42,010 nt of DNA from CAVDRM01 sp963611355 (GCA_963611355.1 CAVDRM010000018.1:1-42010), one strand, 5' to 3'; positions 16,900 to 25,925 are shown, counted from the first letter of the stretch. The notes: generated by a model not told the origin, from the sequence alone. Made by a program: numbers and translations.

Positions 16900-17687
16900 G
16901 CCGGTATCTGCTGACGGTCTCCTATGACGGCACGGCTTACGCGGGCTGGCAGCGGCAGAAGAACGGCACAGCCGTGCAGGAAAAGCTGGAGGACGCCCTG
17001 CAAAGCGCCTTGCGGGTGCGCACACCCCTGACCGGCGCAAGCCGCACGGATGCGGGCGTTCACGCGCTGGGACAGCGGGCGCATTTCGACGCGGAGACCT
17101 CCATTCCGGCGGACAAATTTCCCTTTGTCCTCAACCGCTTCCTGCCCTATGACATCCGCGTGCTGGGCTGTGAAATCGTCCCCGATGATTTTCACGCCCG
17201 CTTTTGTACGAAGGATAAGACCTATACCTATCGCATCCATAACGCAGTTCATGCCAGCGCCCTGTATCGGAACCTGACCGCGCATATCCCCATTCCGCTG
17301 GACGCCGGACGGATGCACGAGGCGGCGCAGACCCTGGTCGGCACGCACGATTTTGCCGCTTTTGCCGCCGCCGGAGGCAGCGCCAAGACCACCGTCCGCA
17401 CGATTGCGGAAATCTCCGTTTCAAGGGCGGGGGAGGAAATCACCCTGGTCGTGCGCGGCAACGCTTTTCTGTACAACATGGTGCGCATCATTGCCGGCAC
17501 GCTGATTTACATCGGCCAGGGCAAGCTGCCGCCCGAATGCCTTCGGGAGGCGCTCGATACGGGCAGCCGTCTTGCTCTGGGCATTACGGCGCCCGCACAG
17601 GGGCTGGAGCTGACGCACATCAGCTACCGGGAGGAAAGACAGCAAAAATACGGTCTTTCGGCGGGCGATTCGGGAAAATGCTTGTAA
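16896..17687 (+). CDS. truA: tRNA pseudouridine synthase TruA
   Basis: A 263-residue enzyme that converts uridines 38-40 in the tRNA anticodon stem to pseudouridine. The catalytic aspartate is in GASRTDAGVHA. Other family motifs are VSYDGTAYAGWQRQ at the N-terminus and GNAFLYNMVRIIAGTL. It overlaps ecfT by 4 bases (ATGA), the common Firmicute ecfT-truA order. It appears to be the last gene of the unit starting at purR; the next gene has its own promoter, which overlaps the truA stop codon. I see no clear terminator. Confidence 0.96.
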   Translation: MSRYLLTVSYDGTAYAGWQRQKNGTAVQEKLEDALQSALRVRTPLTGASRTDAGVHALGQRAHFDAETSIPADKFPFVLNRFLPYDIRVLGCEIVPDDFHARFCTKDKTYTYRIHNAVHASALYRNLTAHIPIPLDAGRMHEAAQTLVGTHDFAAFAAAGGSAKTTVRTIAEISVSRAGEEITLVVRGNAFLYNMVRIIAGTLIYIGQGKLPPECLREALDTGSRLALGITAPAQGLELTHISYREERQQKYGLSAGDSGKCL

Positions 17688-17710
17688 TTTCATCCCGCAT
17701 TCGGTATAAT
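17682..17710 (+). promoter_or_regulatory. Promoter of glnS
   Basis: TTGTAA (17682-17687, overlapping the truA stop codon), 17-base spacer, TATAAT (17705-17710). It lies 39 bases ahead of the glnS start codon. Confidence 0.7.
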
Positions 17711-17749
17711 GTATCGTGATTTTTTTCAGAGAAATGGGAGGAGATCTTG

Positions 17750-19450
17750 ATGGAAAACGAGAGCGTGCGCACCAATTTTATCTGGGATGCGATCGATCAG
17801 GATCTGGCGGACGGAAAATGTGAAAAGATTCATACCCGCTTTCCGCCTGAGCCGAACGGCTATCTGCATATCGGCCACTGCAAGGCGCTGATTACCGATT
17901 TCGGCACGGCCGAAAAATACGGCGGCCTGTGCAATCTTCGGTTTGATGATACCAACCCCGCCAAGGAGGACAACGAATACGCCGAGGGCATCAAGCAGGA
18001 CATCCGCTGGCTGGGCTTTGAATGGACGGGCGGCATTTTCTATGCCAGCGATTATTACGAAAAGCTCTATGAGATTGCCGAGGACTTTATCAAACGCGGG
18101 CTGGCCTATGTGGATGAGCTGACGCCCGAACAGATGACGGAGTATCGCGGCACGCTGACGACCCCCGGCACCGATTCGCCGTGGCGCGAGCGGCCGATGG
18201 AGGAGAGCCTCGACCTGTTCCGCCGGATGCGGGCGGGAGAATTTCCGGAGGGACGCATGATTCTGCGCGCCAAAATCGACATGGCCTCGCCCAACATGAA
18301 CATGCGCGACCCCGCCATGTACCGCATCCTGTACAAGGAGCATTGGCGAACGGGCAAGGCATGGTGCATTTATCCGATGTACGACTATGCGCACCCCCTT
18401 TCGGACGCGCTGGAGGGCATCACGCACTCTCTCTGCTCGCTGGAGTTTGAAAACCATCGCCCGCTCTATGACTGGGTGGTGGAAAAGGCGGGGCTTCGTG
18501 CGCCGCATCTGGACAAGGACGGCAACCGCACCATCGGCCCGCGCCAGATTGAGTTTGCCCGCCTGAATATCACCCGAACGGTGATGAGCAAGCGCCATCT
18601 GCGCAGGCTGGTCGAGGAGGGCTATGTCTCCGGCTGGGACGACCCCCGTATGCCCACCTTATGCGCCATGCGCCGCCGCGGTTACACCGGAAGCGCGATT
18701 CGGGCGTTTGTCGAGCAGGTCGGCTTGGCCAAGGCCGATTCCACGTCGGACGTCGCCATGCTGGAGGCCTGCGTGCGTGATGATTTGGGCGAAAAAGCCC
18801 CGCGTGTCATGGCCGTGCTGAATCCGCTCAGGTGCGTTCTGACCAACGTGGCGGACGACTGGACGGACACCCTGACGATGGAAAACCATCCCGACCATCC
18901 GGAGCTTGGCGAGCGGCAGGTGACCATCGGCAAGGAGATTTGGATAGAGCGTGAGGACTTTATGGAGGAGCCGCCCAAGAAGTTCTTCCGCCTCAAGCCG
19001 GACGGCGAGGTGCGTCTCAAGGGCGCCTACATCATCCGCTGCGACAGAGCCGTGAAGGATGAGAACGGGAACATTGACCATGTGGAATGCACGGTCGATT
19101 TGGACACCCGCTCCGGCTCCGAGGGCGCAAACCGCAAGGTTAAGGGCACCATCCACTGGGTCAGCGCCCGCGACTGCGCCTTCTTTGAAGCACGGCTGTA
19201 TGACCAGCTCATGACGGCGGAATGGGACACGGCGGACGCGGCCGACAAAAAGGACGTGACGAAATTCCTGTCGCCGGACTCCCTGAAGGTCGTTCGGGGC
19301 TGCTGCGAGCATACGCTCGTCAGCGCAAAAGTGGGGGATACCTTCCAGTTCCTGCGCAGCGGCTACTTTTGCAAGGACAAGGACAGCACCGAGGACTGCG
19401 CCGTGTATAACCGCGTGGTCAGCCTCAAGAGCAGCTTCCAAATCAAATAA
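17750..19450 (+). CDS. glnS: Glutaminyl-tRNA synthetase
   Basis: A 566-residue class I aminoacyl-tRNA synthetase that charges tRNA-Gln. The HIGH motif is residues 40-43 in PPEPNGYLHIGHCKA, and the KMSKS equivalent is VMSKR (278-282). The EPNG form before HIGH is characteristic of GlnRS and separates it from bacterial GluRS, which has SPTG. The C-terminal half is the two-barrel anticodon-binding region of GlnRS. GGGAGGAGA precedes the ATG at 17750. Many Firmicutes lack GlnRS and make Gln-tRNA by amidation, so its presence next to gltX is informative (see findings). gltX follows 74 bases later without an obvious terminator. Confidence 0.96.
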   Translation: MENESVRTNFIWDAIDQDLADGKCEKIHTRFPPEPNGYLHIGHCKALITDFGTAEKYGGLCNLRFDDTNPAKEDNEYAEGIKQDIRWLGFEWTGGIFYASDYYEKLYEIAEDFIKRGLAYVDELTPEQMTEYRGTLTTPGTDSPWRERPMEESLDLFRRMRAGEFPEGRMILRAKIDMASPNMNMRDPAMYRILYKEHWRTGKAWCIYPMYDYAHPLSDALEGITHSLCSLEFENHRPLYDWVVEKAGLRAPHLDKDGNRTIGPRQIEFARLNITRTVMSKRHLRRLVEEGYVSGWDDPRMPTLCAMRRRGYTGSAIRAFVEQVGLAKADSTSDVAMLEACVRDDLGEKAPRVMAVLNPLRCVLTNVADDWTDTLTMENHPDHPELGERQVTIGKEIWIEREDFMEEPPKKFFRLKPDGEVRLKGAYIIRCDRAVKDENGNIDHVECTVDLDTRSGSEGANRKVKGTIHWVSARDCAFFEARLYDQLMTAEWDTADAADKKDVTKFLSPDSLKVVRGCCEHTLVSAKVGDTFQFLRSGYFCKDKDSTEDCAVYNRVVSLKSSFQIK

Positions 19451-19524
19451 GCATCGGTTCATCCGTATCGGGCGGCTCTGCCGCTTTCACGATATCCAAG
19501 GGATTTTGAAGGAGATAGAAGCCA

Positions 19525-20976
19525 ATGACACAAGTCCGCACGCGCTTTGCGCCATCGCCCACAGGCTTTATGCATCTGGGCGGCCTGCGCACGGCGCTGT
19601 ACAATTATCTGTTCGCGAAGAAAAACGGTGGGAAATTCATCCTCCGCATCGAGGATACAGACCAGGAGCGGTATGTCGAGGGCGCGACAGAGGTTATTTA
19701 CGACACGTTGAAGGGCTGCGGCATGAACTGGGACGAAGGACCGGACGTCGGCGGCGATTACGGCCCGTATGTCCAGTCCGAGCGCAAGAGCCTGTACCTG
19801 CCCTACGCAAAGCAGCTCATTGAAAAGGGCGCGGCGTACTACTGCTTCTGCACCAAAGAGGAATTGGACGCCCGCCGCGAGGAGGCCGAAAAGCGCGGCG
19901 AGGTGTTCAAGTACGATAAGCACTGCCTGCACCTTGCCAAGGAGGAAGTCGAGGCAAAGCTGGCCGCCGGCATCCCCTATGTCATCCGCCTGAACGCGCC
20001 GACGACGGGCGAATCGACCTATGACGATGTGGTGTTCGGCAAAATCACCTTCCCGAACGACACACTGGATGATATGGTGCTCATCAAGGCCGACGGCATG
20101 CCGACCTATAATTTCGCCAATGTCGTGGACGACCATCTGATGGGCATCACGCACGTCATGCGCGGCATGGAATACCTGTCCTCTACGCCCAAATACAATC
20201 TTCTGTACAATGCGTTCGGCTGGGAGATTCCGCAGTACATCCACCTGACCACCGTCATGCGCGATGCGCATCATAAGCTCTCCAAGCGCGACGGCGACGC
20301 CTATTACAGCGATTTCATCGGCAAGGGCTACCTGAAGGAAGCGCTCATCAACTATCTGGCGCTGGTCGGCTGGAATCCGGGCGACGACCGTGAATTTTTC
20401 ACGATGGACGAGCTGGTGGAGGCGTTCGATATCCACAGGCTGAACAACGCGCCGGGCATCTTCGACGTCAACAAGCTGACCTGGTTTAACGCGCACTACA
20501 TCGCGCAGATGGACTTTGACAAATATCTGGAGCAGGCGGCGCCGTGGTTTGACAAGGTGCTGGCGGGAAAGAATATCGACTATCGCCGCCTGGCGGAGCT
20601 GATGCAGAGCCGCACCGAGGTGTTCAGCCGCATCCCCGATATGGTGGCGTTTCTGGCCGTGCTGCCGGATTACGAGCTGTCTCTGTTTGAAAACAAGAAG
20701 CAAAAGAGCAGTTTGGAAACCGCCAAAGAAGTTCTGCCGCTGTGCCTTGATTTGCTGAAGGCGCTGCCCGAATGGACGGAGAGCGCCATCCATGATGCAA
20801 TCATGGCGAAAATCCCCGAGTGGGGGAAAAAGAACGGCACGGTGCTGTGGGCGCTGCGCATCGCCATCTCCGGCCAGATGTCCACGCCCGGCGGCGCGTT
20901 TGAGATTGCCTGCCTGCTCGGACGGGATGAGACGCTTGCCCGCATCGAAAAAGCGCTGGCGCGGCTCGGCGAATAA
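19525..20976 (+). CDS. gltX: Glutamyl-tRNA synthetase
   Basis: A 483-residue class I synthetase that charges tRNA-Glu. Motifs are RFAPSPTGFMHLGGLRTA at the N-terminus (HIGH variant HLGG), LRIEDTDQER, and KLSKR at 251-255. The C-terminal ~150 residues are the helical anticodon-binding domain of bacterial GluRS. GAAGGAGATAGAAGCC precedes the ATG. A weak GC-rich hairpin (20983-21019) followed by ATCCCTTTT may end the transcript. The neighbour glnS encodes the close paralogue. Confidence 0.97.
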   Translation: MTQVRTRFAPSPTGFMHLGGLRTALYNYLFAKKNGGKFILRIEDTDQERYVEGATEVIYDTLKGCGMNWDEGPDVGGDYGPYVQSERKSLYLPYAKQLIEKGAAYYCFCTKEELDARREEAEKRGEVFKYDKHCLHLAKEEVEAKLAAGIPYVIRLNAPTTGESTYDDVVFGKITFPNDTLDDMVLIKADGMPTYNFANVVDDHLMGITHVMRGMEYLSSTPKYNLLYNAFGWEIPQYIHLTTVMRDAHHKLSKRDGDAYYSDFIGKGYLKEALINYLALVGWNPGDDREFFTMDELVEAFDIHRLNNAPGIFDVNKLTWFNAHYIAQMDFDKYLEQAAPWFDKVLAGKNIDYRRLAELMQSRTEVFSRIPDMVAFLAVLPDYELSLFENKKQKSSLETAKEVLPLCLDLLKALPEWTESAIHDAIMAKIPEWGKKNGTVLWALRIAISGQMSTPGGAFEIACLLGRDETLARIEKALARLGE

Positions 20977-21054
20977 AATATCGCGGGCAGGCTGACGGCG
21001 GAAAAAAGAGACCGCCCGCATCCCTTTTCCCTGCAGAAAAAACGCGCTTTCGGC

Positions 21055-21084
21055 TTTACAAATTCAGGCATTTTATGATATGAT
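21055..21084 (+). promoter_or_regulatory. Promoter of the HPr-like gene
   Basis: TTTACA (21055-21060), 18-base spacer, TATGAT (21079-21084), 32 bases ahead of the start codon. TTAGGAGGT follows as ribosome binding site. Confidence 0.65.
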
Positions 21085-21116
21085 AACAAAAAGAAAATGT
21101 TAGGAGGTACCCCATA

Positions 21117-21344
21117 ATGAAATCCTTTCCGCTCAGACTGACTCAGGCTGAGGAGGTCAAGACCTTTGTGAACACCGTGAACCGCTACCCCTATGAGATG
21201 GACCTGCGCGCCGGCCGCCATGTGGTGGACGCCAAGTCCATCCTCGGCATCTTCTCCCTGGATTTGTCCAAGCCCATCACGCTCGATGTCTATACGGACG
21301 ACTGCGGCGATTTGGAAGCGGATATCAGGCAGTTCACCGTCTGA
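21117..21344 (+). CDS. HPr-like protein lacking the phosphorylatable histidine
   Basis: A 75-residue protein with the HPr fold. The second half matches HPr well: VVDAKSILGIFSLDLSKPITL corresponds to the region around regulatory Ser46, with S41 at the equivalent place. The first half lacks the active loop GLHARPA: only one histidine (H35) is present, in the wrong place, and the region where His15 should be reads NTVNRYPYEM. It therefore cannot pass phosphate in the sugar phosphotransferase chain. A regulatory role, as for Bacillus Crh (which also lost His15), is possible but inferred. It stands alone with its own promoter and terminator. Confidence 0.8.
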   Translation: MKSFPLRLTQAEEVKTFVNTVNRYPYEMDLRAGRHVVDAKSILGIFSLDLSKPITLDVYTDDCGDLEADIRQFTV

Positions 21345-21362
21345 ACCTTGTGACTGCAGTTG

Positions 21363-21389
21363 AAAAAGACCCGAAGCAGGGTCTTTTTT
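21363..21389 (+). terminator. Terminator after the HPr-like gene
   Basis: AAAAGACCC (21364-21372) pairs with GGGTCTTTT (21379-21387) across a 6-base loop, ending in six T's. It lies 20 bases after the stop codon. Confidence 0.9.
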
Positions 21390-21423
21390 CGTTGGATGGC
21401 TTGCGCGGCCGCGGATGAAATGA

Positions 21424-21451
21424 TTGACAAATCGGAAGATTATAGTATGAT
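21424..21451 (+). promoter_or_regulatory. Promoter of the phoH-era operon
   Basis: TTGACA (21424-21429), 16-base spacer, TATGAT (21446-21451). The -35 box is perfect. The leader to the phoH start is about 100 bases. Confidence 0.75.
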
Positions 21452-21555
21452 ATAGATGGGAAGGAATTCGGAAATGCAGGCGCCTTCCCAAGCGGGAAAT
21501 GCCGTGCCCGGCGCTGCCCCGCTCTATGCTTCCCAAAGATAGGAGCGCTTATTCA

Positions 21556-22521
21556 TTGCGTGAAATCATCAGGAGCGCCACGGATTATCCGGCGCTGTTT
21601 GGCATGAATGACCGAAACATTGCCGTGCTGGAAAATGAGCTGAATGTTTCCGTCGCTCTTCGGGACGAGGAAATGAGCATCAGCGGCGATGAGGACAATG
21701 TGCGGCTTGCTTCGCAGGCCGTGGTGAAGCTGATGGAGCTTTTGAACCGCGGGGAAGCGGTGGATGACGCACGGGTGCGCTATGCCGTTGCGCTGGCGCG
21801 GTCGGGCGACTTGGACAAGCTGGATAAAATTGCGCAGGATGTCGTCGCGCTGACGCACAGAGGAAGACCCGTCAAGTGCAAGACCCTGGGGCAGCTCAAT
21901 TATGTGGAGGCTGTCCGCAGGCATGAGCTGACCATTGCCGTCGGTCCTGCCGGAACGGGCAAGACCTATCTGGCGATGGCGATGGCGGTCTCGGCGCTCA
22001 AAAACAGAGAGGTGGAGCGCATCGTGCTGACCCGTCCGGCGGTCGAGGCGGGGGAAAAGCTCGGCTTTCTGCCAGGGGACATGACGCAGAAGGTTGACCC
22101 CTACCTGCGCCCGCTCTACGACGCCATGTATGAAATGATGGGCGTTGACTCTTATCAGCGCCTGCTGGAGCGCGGGACGGTGGAGGTGGCGCCGCTGGCG
22201 TTCATGCGCGGGCGGACGCTCAGCAATGCTTTTATCATTCTGGATGAGGCGCAGAACACGACCCCCGAACAGATGAAGATGTTTCTGACCCGCCTGGGCG
22301 CAGGCTCCAAATGCGTGGTCACGGGCGACACGACCCAGATTGACCTGCCCAGGGGTCGCGTATCCGGCCTTTTGCAGGCGCTGGAGGTGCTGAAGGATGA
22401 AAGCATGGTCGGCATCTGTTACCTGCGGCAGGCGGATGTCGTGCGCCATGAGCTGGTGCGCCGTATCGTAGCTGCCTACGAGCAGTACGATAGGACGCGG
22501 GAAGGAGAGGAGCATCCGTGA
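21556..22521 (+). CDS. phoH: PhoH family ATPase (PhoL/YbeZ-like)
   Basis: A 321-residue ATPase of the PhoH family, which in many bacteria accompanies the endoribonuclease YbeY and is linked to ribosomal RNA maturation. Residues 1-95 form the N-terminal KH-like part; Walker A is GPAGTGKT (130-137) and Walker B FIILDEAQN, followed by TGDTTQIDLPRG. Start choice: I use TTG at 21556 because ATAGGAG lies about 10 bases upstream and the protein then has normal family length. An in-frame ATG at 21526 has no ribosome binding site. The gene overlaps the next by 4 bases (GTGA), so the four genes to era are one unit. Confidence 0.92.
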   Translation: MREIIRSATDYPALFGMNDRNIAVLENELNVSVALRDEEMSISGDEDNVRLASQAVVKLMELLNRGEAVDDARVRYAVALARSGDLDKLDKIAQDVVALTHRGRPVKCKTLGQLNYVEAVRRHELTIAVGPAGTGKTYLAMAMAVSALKNREVERIVLTRPAVEAGEKLGFLPGDMTQKVDPYLRPLYDAMYEMMGVDSYQRLLERGTVEVAPLAFMRGRTLSNAFIILDEAQNTTPEQMKMFLTRLGAGSKCVVTGDTTQIDLPRGRVSGLLQALEVLKDESMVGICYLRQADVVRHELVRRIVAAYEQYDRTREGEEHP

Positions 22522-25001
22522 CGAAAAAAATGCCGTCGCTTAAGCAGATGCTTGCGTCATTTTCGGCTTATCTGAAAACGCAGCGCGCCCTGTGCCTTGC
22601 CATCTGCATCATTCTGACGCTCGGCATGGCCGCCATCTTTGTTATTGCCATCGTGCCGACACGCTACGATTTGCGCGTCGGGCAGGTGCCGAATGTCACC
22701 ATTGCCGCCACCAAGGACGTCGTGGACGAGGTGACGACGGAACAGCGGCGCACGGAGGCGGCCAACGCGGTCACACCCACCTACAAGTACCAGGAGGGTG
22801 TGACGGAAAGTGTGCTGACGCTGTTTGACCAGATTTTTGCGGAACTGCGCACCGTGCATCAGTACGCCGAAACGCTGCCGGATTATGCCCAGAGGAGCAG
22901 CTATACCCGTGAGGAGCTGGACTATGCCGGCGGGGTGCTGACGCTGATTACCCTGCGCGATTATCAGCTGACCACCCTGATGAATTGCGGCCGCGAGGCG
23001 CTGGACGAGCTGTATGCCTCCCTATATTCGGCCATCAAGAACACCATGTCCGGTCATGTGACGCAGGGGCAGGAAAACGACGCCATTCAGAGCATCTGCC
23101 TGATTGTGGGCTTCCGAACGGATACGGATATGCTGCAAAATGTCGTGCAGCCCGTGCTGAAGGCCTGCATTCAGTCCAATATGGTCATTGACCAGGAGGC
23201 GACGGATGCGGCGCGGGAGGAGGCGCGGAACGCGGTCGAGCCGACCGTATATAAGCAGGGACAGAACATCGTCGTCAAGGGTGAAGGGCGCGTGAAGCTC
23301 AACCAGATCCGCATGCTGGAAACGCTCGGCCTGTTAAGCTCCGGCGAAACGGATTTGTCGATTTATCTGGGCGGCGGGCTGCTGGTCGTGCTGGTGATGA
23401 CGGTCGTTCTGCTGACGCTCCGCCTCTTAAAGGAAACCGCCCTGACCGATGTTCGGCGGCTCGTGCTTTTGTCCGTCGTGATGGCGGGCACGCTGGGGCT
23501 GTGCGTGCTGATGCGCATGATTGACGCCTACGCCGCGCCGATAACCCTGTGCGCCATGCTTTTGAGCGCCATGTTATCGCTCAAGAGCGGCATTTTGTGC
23601 AATGCGGCGCTGACCGTTCTTGTCTCTTCCCTGGCTGCCGGCGGCAGTCAGGCGTTTACGGAGCAGATGGTGCATATGGTCGTGGCGGGGCTTGTGTCCG
23701 GCACGGTCGCCGCGATGATGATGAGCCGCAGCGCCAGCCGCGTCCGTGCGCTGGCGACGGGCATCGTCATCGCCCTCCTGAATTTTCTGGTCACTTTGGG
23801 CATCGCCCTGATGACCTCATCGAATCTGACGGGCATTTTGGAGGACTCTGTCTGGTTTATGGCGGGCGGCGTGACGGCCGGCCTTGTCTGCATCGCGCTT
23901 CAGCCGCTTTTGGAGGTGGCGTTCAACCTGCCGACGCCCATGCGTCTGCTGGAGCTGATTAACCCGAACGCCCCGCTTCTGCGCAGGCTGATGCTGGAAG
24001 CGCCCGGCACCTATCACCACAGCATTTTGGTGGCGAATCTGGCCGAGGCATCGGCAGAGGCGGTCGGCGCGAATCCCCTGCTTGCCCGTGTCGGCGCGTA
24101 TTATCACGACATCGGCAAGCTCAAGCGCCCCCTGTATTTTAAGGAAAACCAAATCGGCGAGGAAAATGCGCATGACCATACCGACCCGCAGGTTTCCGCC
24201 GCCATTCTGACCGCGCACACCCGTGACGGCGTGGCGCTGGCGAAGCAGTATCGGCTGCCGTATGAGGTGCAGCGCATCATTGCCGAGCATCACGGCAACA
24301 CGCCGGTCATGTTCTTCTATCATAAGGCGCTGCAGCAGGCGGGCGGCAATCCGGTGGACATCAACGCCTTCCGCTATGACGGGGAGCGCCCGTCTTCCAA
24401 GGAAAGCGCCGTCATCATGCTGTGCGATACCATCGAGGCCGCCGTGCGAAGCCAGAAGGCAAAGTCCACGCCGGAACAGATGGAGGACTATATCGTCAAG
24501 CTTGTGCGCGGCAAACTGGCGGACGGCCAGCTCAATAACGCGCCGCTGACGCTGAACGACATCGACGATATCTGCATTGCCTGCACCAATGTTTTAAAGG
24601 GCGTGTATCACGAGCGCATCGAATATCCCGATGTGCAGGCCGATAAGCGCCGTGCCCTGCGCCTTGCGCACAAAAAGGAAGGACAGGAGCGGCCGATGCA
24701 GGGCGGCGGCCAGGAAGAGCCGAAGGCGGATGACACAAGGCTGCCTGAGCCCGAGCCGGACGGCGAGCCGCTGCATGTCGCGCCGCCGGAGGCTGCCGCG
24801 CCGGTCGAAATCGACGAGCTGATGGCGCTTGAAAAGCAGGGAGAGCTGCCGGAGGTGGACACGGAGAATGTTCCCGGCTTTTTGGCGCCCGTCAGCGCCG
24901 AGGAAGCGGAGGACTTTGCCGTGGCGGACGAACAGACGGATGCGGGCGCCGCCGAAGCGGGCGGCGATGCCGAGACCGAGGAAGAAAAGGACGAGGACTG
25001 A
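22518..25001 (+). CDS. 7TM-HD membrane phosphodiesterase (YqfF/PgpH family)
   Basis: An 827-residue membrane protein. Order of parts: a cytoplasmic N-terminus, one membrane helix (about 30-50), an extracytoplasmic 7TMR-HDED domain (to about 280), seven membrane helices (about 285-470), a cytoplasmic HD domain, and an acidic tail. The HD metal site includes H500/H501 (TYHHSILVANLAEAS) and H530-D531 (YYHDIGKLKRP). The Listeria member PgpH degrades cyclic di-AMP, so that is the likely activity. The last ~130 residues are a low-complexity acidic Pro/Glu/Ala-rich tail not needed for catalysis and longer than usual. It starts with GTG, overlapping phoH by 4 bases; ybeY follows after 2 bases. Confidence 0.93.
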   Translation: MTKKMPSLKQMLASFSAYLKTQRALCLAICIILTLGMAAIFVIAIVPTRYDLRVGQVPNVTIAATKDVVDEVTTEQRRTEAANAVTPTYKYQEGVTESVLTLFDQIFAELRTVHQYAETLPDYAQRSSYTREELDYAGGVLTLITLRDYQLTTLMNCGREALDELYASLYSAIKNTMSGHVTQGQENDAIQSICLIVGFRTDTDMLQNVVQPVLKACIQSNMVIDQEATDAAREEARNAVEPTVYKQGQNIVVKGEGRVKLNQIRMLETLGLLSSGETDLSIYLGGGLLVVLVMTVVLLTLRLLKETALTDVRRLVLLSVVMAGTLGLCVLMRMIDAYAAPITLCAMLLSAMLSLKSGILCNAALTVLVSSLAAGGSQAFTEQMVHMVVAGLVSGTVAAMMMSRSASRVRALATGIVIALLNFLVTLGIALMTSSNLTGILEDSVWFMAGGVTAGLVCIALQPLLEVAFNLPTPMRLLELINPNAPLLRRLMLEAPGTYHHSILVANLAEASAEAVGANPLLARVGAYYHDIGKLKRPLYFKENQIGEENAHDHTDPQVSAAILTAHTRDGVALAKQYRLPYEVQRIIAEHHGNTPVMFFYHKALQQAGGNPVDINAFRYDGERPSSKESAVIMLCDTIEAAVRSQKAKSTPEQMEDYIVKLVRGKLADGQLNNAPLTLNDIDDICIACTNVLKGVYHERIEYPDVQADKRRALRLAHKKEGQERPMQGGGQEEPKADDTRLPEPEPDGEPLHVAPPEAAAPVEIDELMALEKQGELPEVDTENVPGFLAPVSAEEAEDFAVADEQTDAGAAEAGGDAETEEEKDED

Positions 25002-25003
25002 CC

Positions 25004-25912
25004 ATGCGGCTGGAAATCGAATGTATGCCGGAGAGCCTGTCGGAAAGGCTGGAAAAGCTTCGCCCCCTGCTGGAGCGGGCGGCGCAGGCGGCTGTCGATG
25101 CGGAAGGCCCGCCCTGCGAAACGGGCGTGCGCCTGCTGCTGACGGACGACCATCATATCCATGCCATGAATCGGGAATACAGAGGGGTGGACAGGGCGAC
25201 GGATGTGCTGAGCTTTCCGAGCGTTTTCTATAAGAACGGGAAAACGGCGCGGGACAGTGAACGGGCGCTCAGGCGGGAATATGACGATGCGCTTGGCGTC
25301 TACATGCTGGGCGATATCGTGATTTCCTTAGAGCACGCAAGGGTACAGGCCGAGGAGTACGGACACAGTACGGACAGGGAAACGGCCTACCTTTTGACCC
25401 ACGGGATGTTCCATGTGATGGGCTATGACCATATGGCCGAAGACGAGCAAAGGAGAATGCGAACCATGGAGGAAAAGGCCTTGAACAGCATCGGCATGGG
25501 GCGGGTGACGGACGAGGAGCTGGTCGCCCTGGCCAAGGATGCGATGCAAAATTCCTATGCGCCCTATTCAAAATACCGCGTCGGCGCCTGCATTCTGGCT
25601 GCGAGCGGGAAAGTCTATCAGGGCTGCAACATTGAAAACGCTTCCTACGGCGCGACCAACTGCGCCGAGCGCACGGCACTGTTCAAGGCGGTCAGCGAGG
25701 GCGAGCGCGAGTTTCGGGCCATTGCCATTGCCGCCGATAAATCCCTGCCGTGGCCGTGCGGCATCTGCCGTCAGGCTTTGAGCGAGTTTGCGCCCGATTT
25801 GCGCGTTATCGTGGCCTGCGGCGATGAGCGGGACAGTCTGCCCCTCAGCGTGCTCCTGCCGCATGATTTCAGCCCGCGCTCCGGCACCCTGGAAATGCTC
25901 GGAAAGGACTAA
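25004..25912 (+). CDS. ybeY-cdd: Fusion of rRNA maturation endoribonuclease YbeY and cytidine deaminase
   Basis: A 302-residue single reading frame holding two enzymes. Residues 1-165 are YbeY, the zinc endoribonuclease of 16S rRNA processing and ribosome quality control; its metal motif is HGMFHVMGYDH with H133, H137 and H143. Residues from about 168 are a complete homotetramer-type cytidine deaminase: NSYAPYSKYRVGA, the catalytic C220-A-E222, and PCGIC with C252 and C255 as zinc ligands. No stop or start signal separates the parts and the linker is only a few residues (MGRVTDEEL). In most Firmicutes these are separate genes, often with dgkA between; dgkA is absent here. The operon context (phoH, yqfF, era) matches. 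Confidence 0.92.
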   Translation: MRLEIECMPESLSERLEKLRPLLERAAQAAVDAEGPPCETGVRLLLTDDHHIHAMNREYRGVDRATDVLSFPSVFYKNGKTARDSERALRREYDDALGVYMLGDIVISLEHARVQAEEYGHSTDRETAYLLTHGMFHVMGYDHMAEDEQRRMRTMEEKALNSIGMGRVTDEELVALAKDAMQNSYAPYSKYRVGACILAASGKVYQGCNIENASYGATNCAERTALFKAVSEGEREFRAIAIAADKSLPWPCGICRQALSEFAPDLRVIVACGDERDSLPLSVLLPHDFSPRSGTLEMLGKD

Positions 25913-25925
25913 GGGAATCAACGAT

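Noticed and set aside
19459..21021. Long open frame on the minus strand opposite gltX
   Set aside because: It is a shadow of a GC-rich gene: the plus strand encodes a full glutamyl-tRNA synthetase, and the antisense product is low-complexity with no recognisable domain.
24200..25912. Diacylglycerol kinase (dgkA), expected between ybeY and cdd in Firmicutes
   Set aside because: No membrane-helical small protein is encoded there; ybeY and cdd are directly fused.
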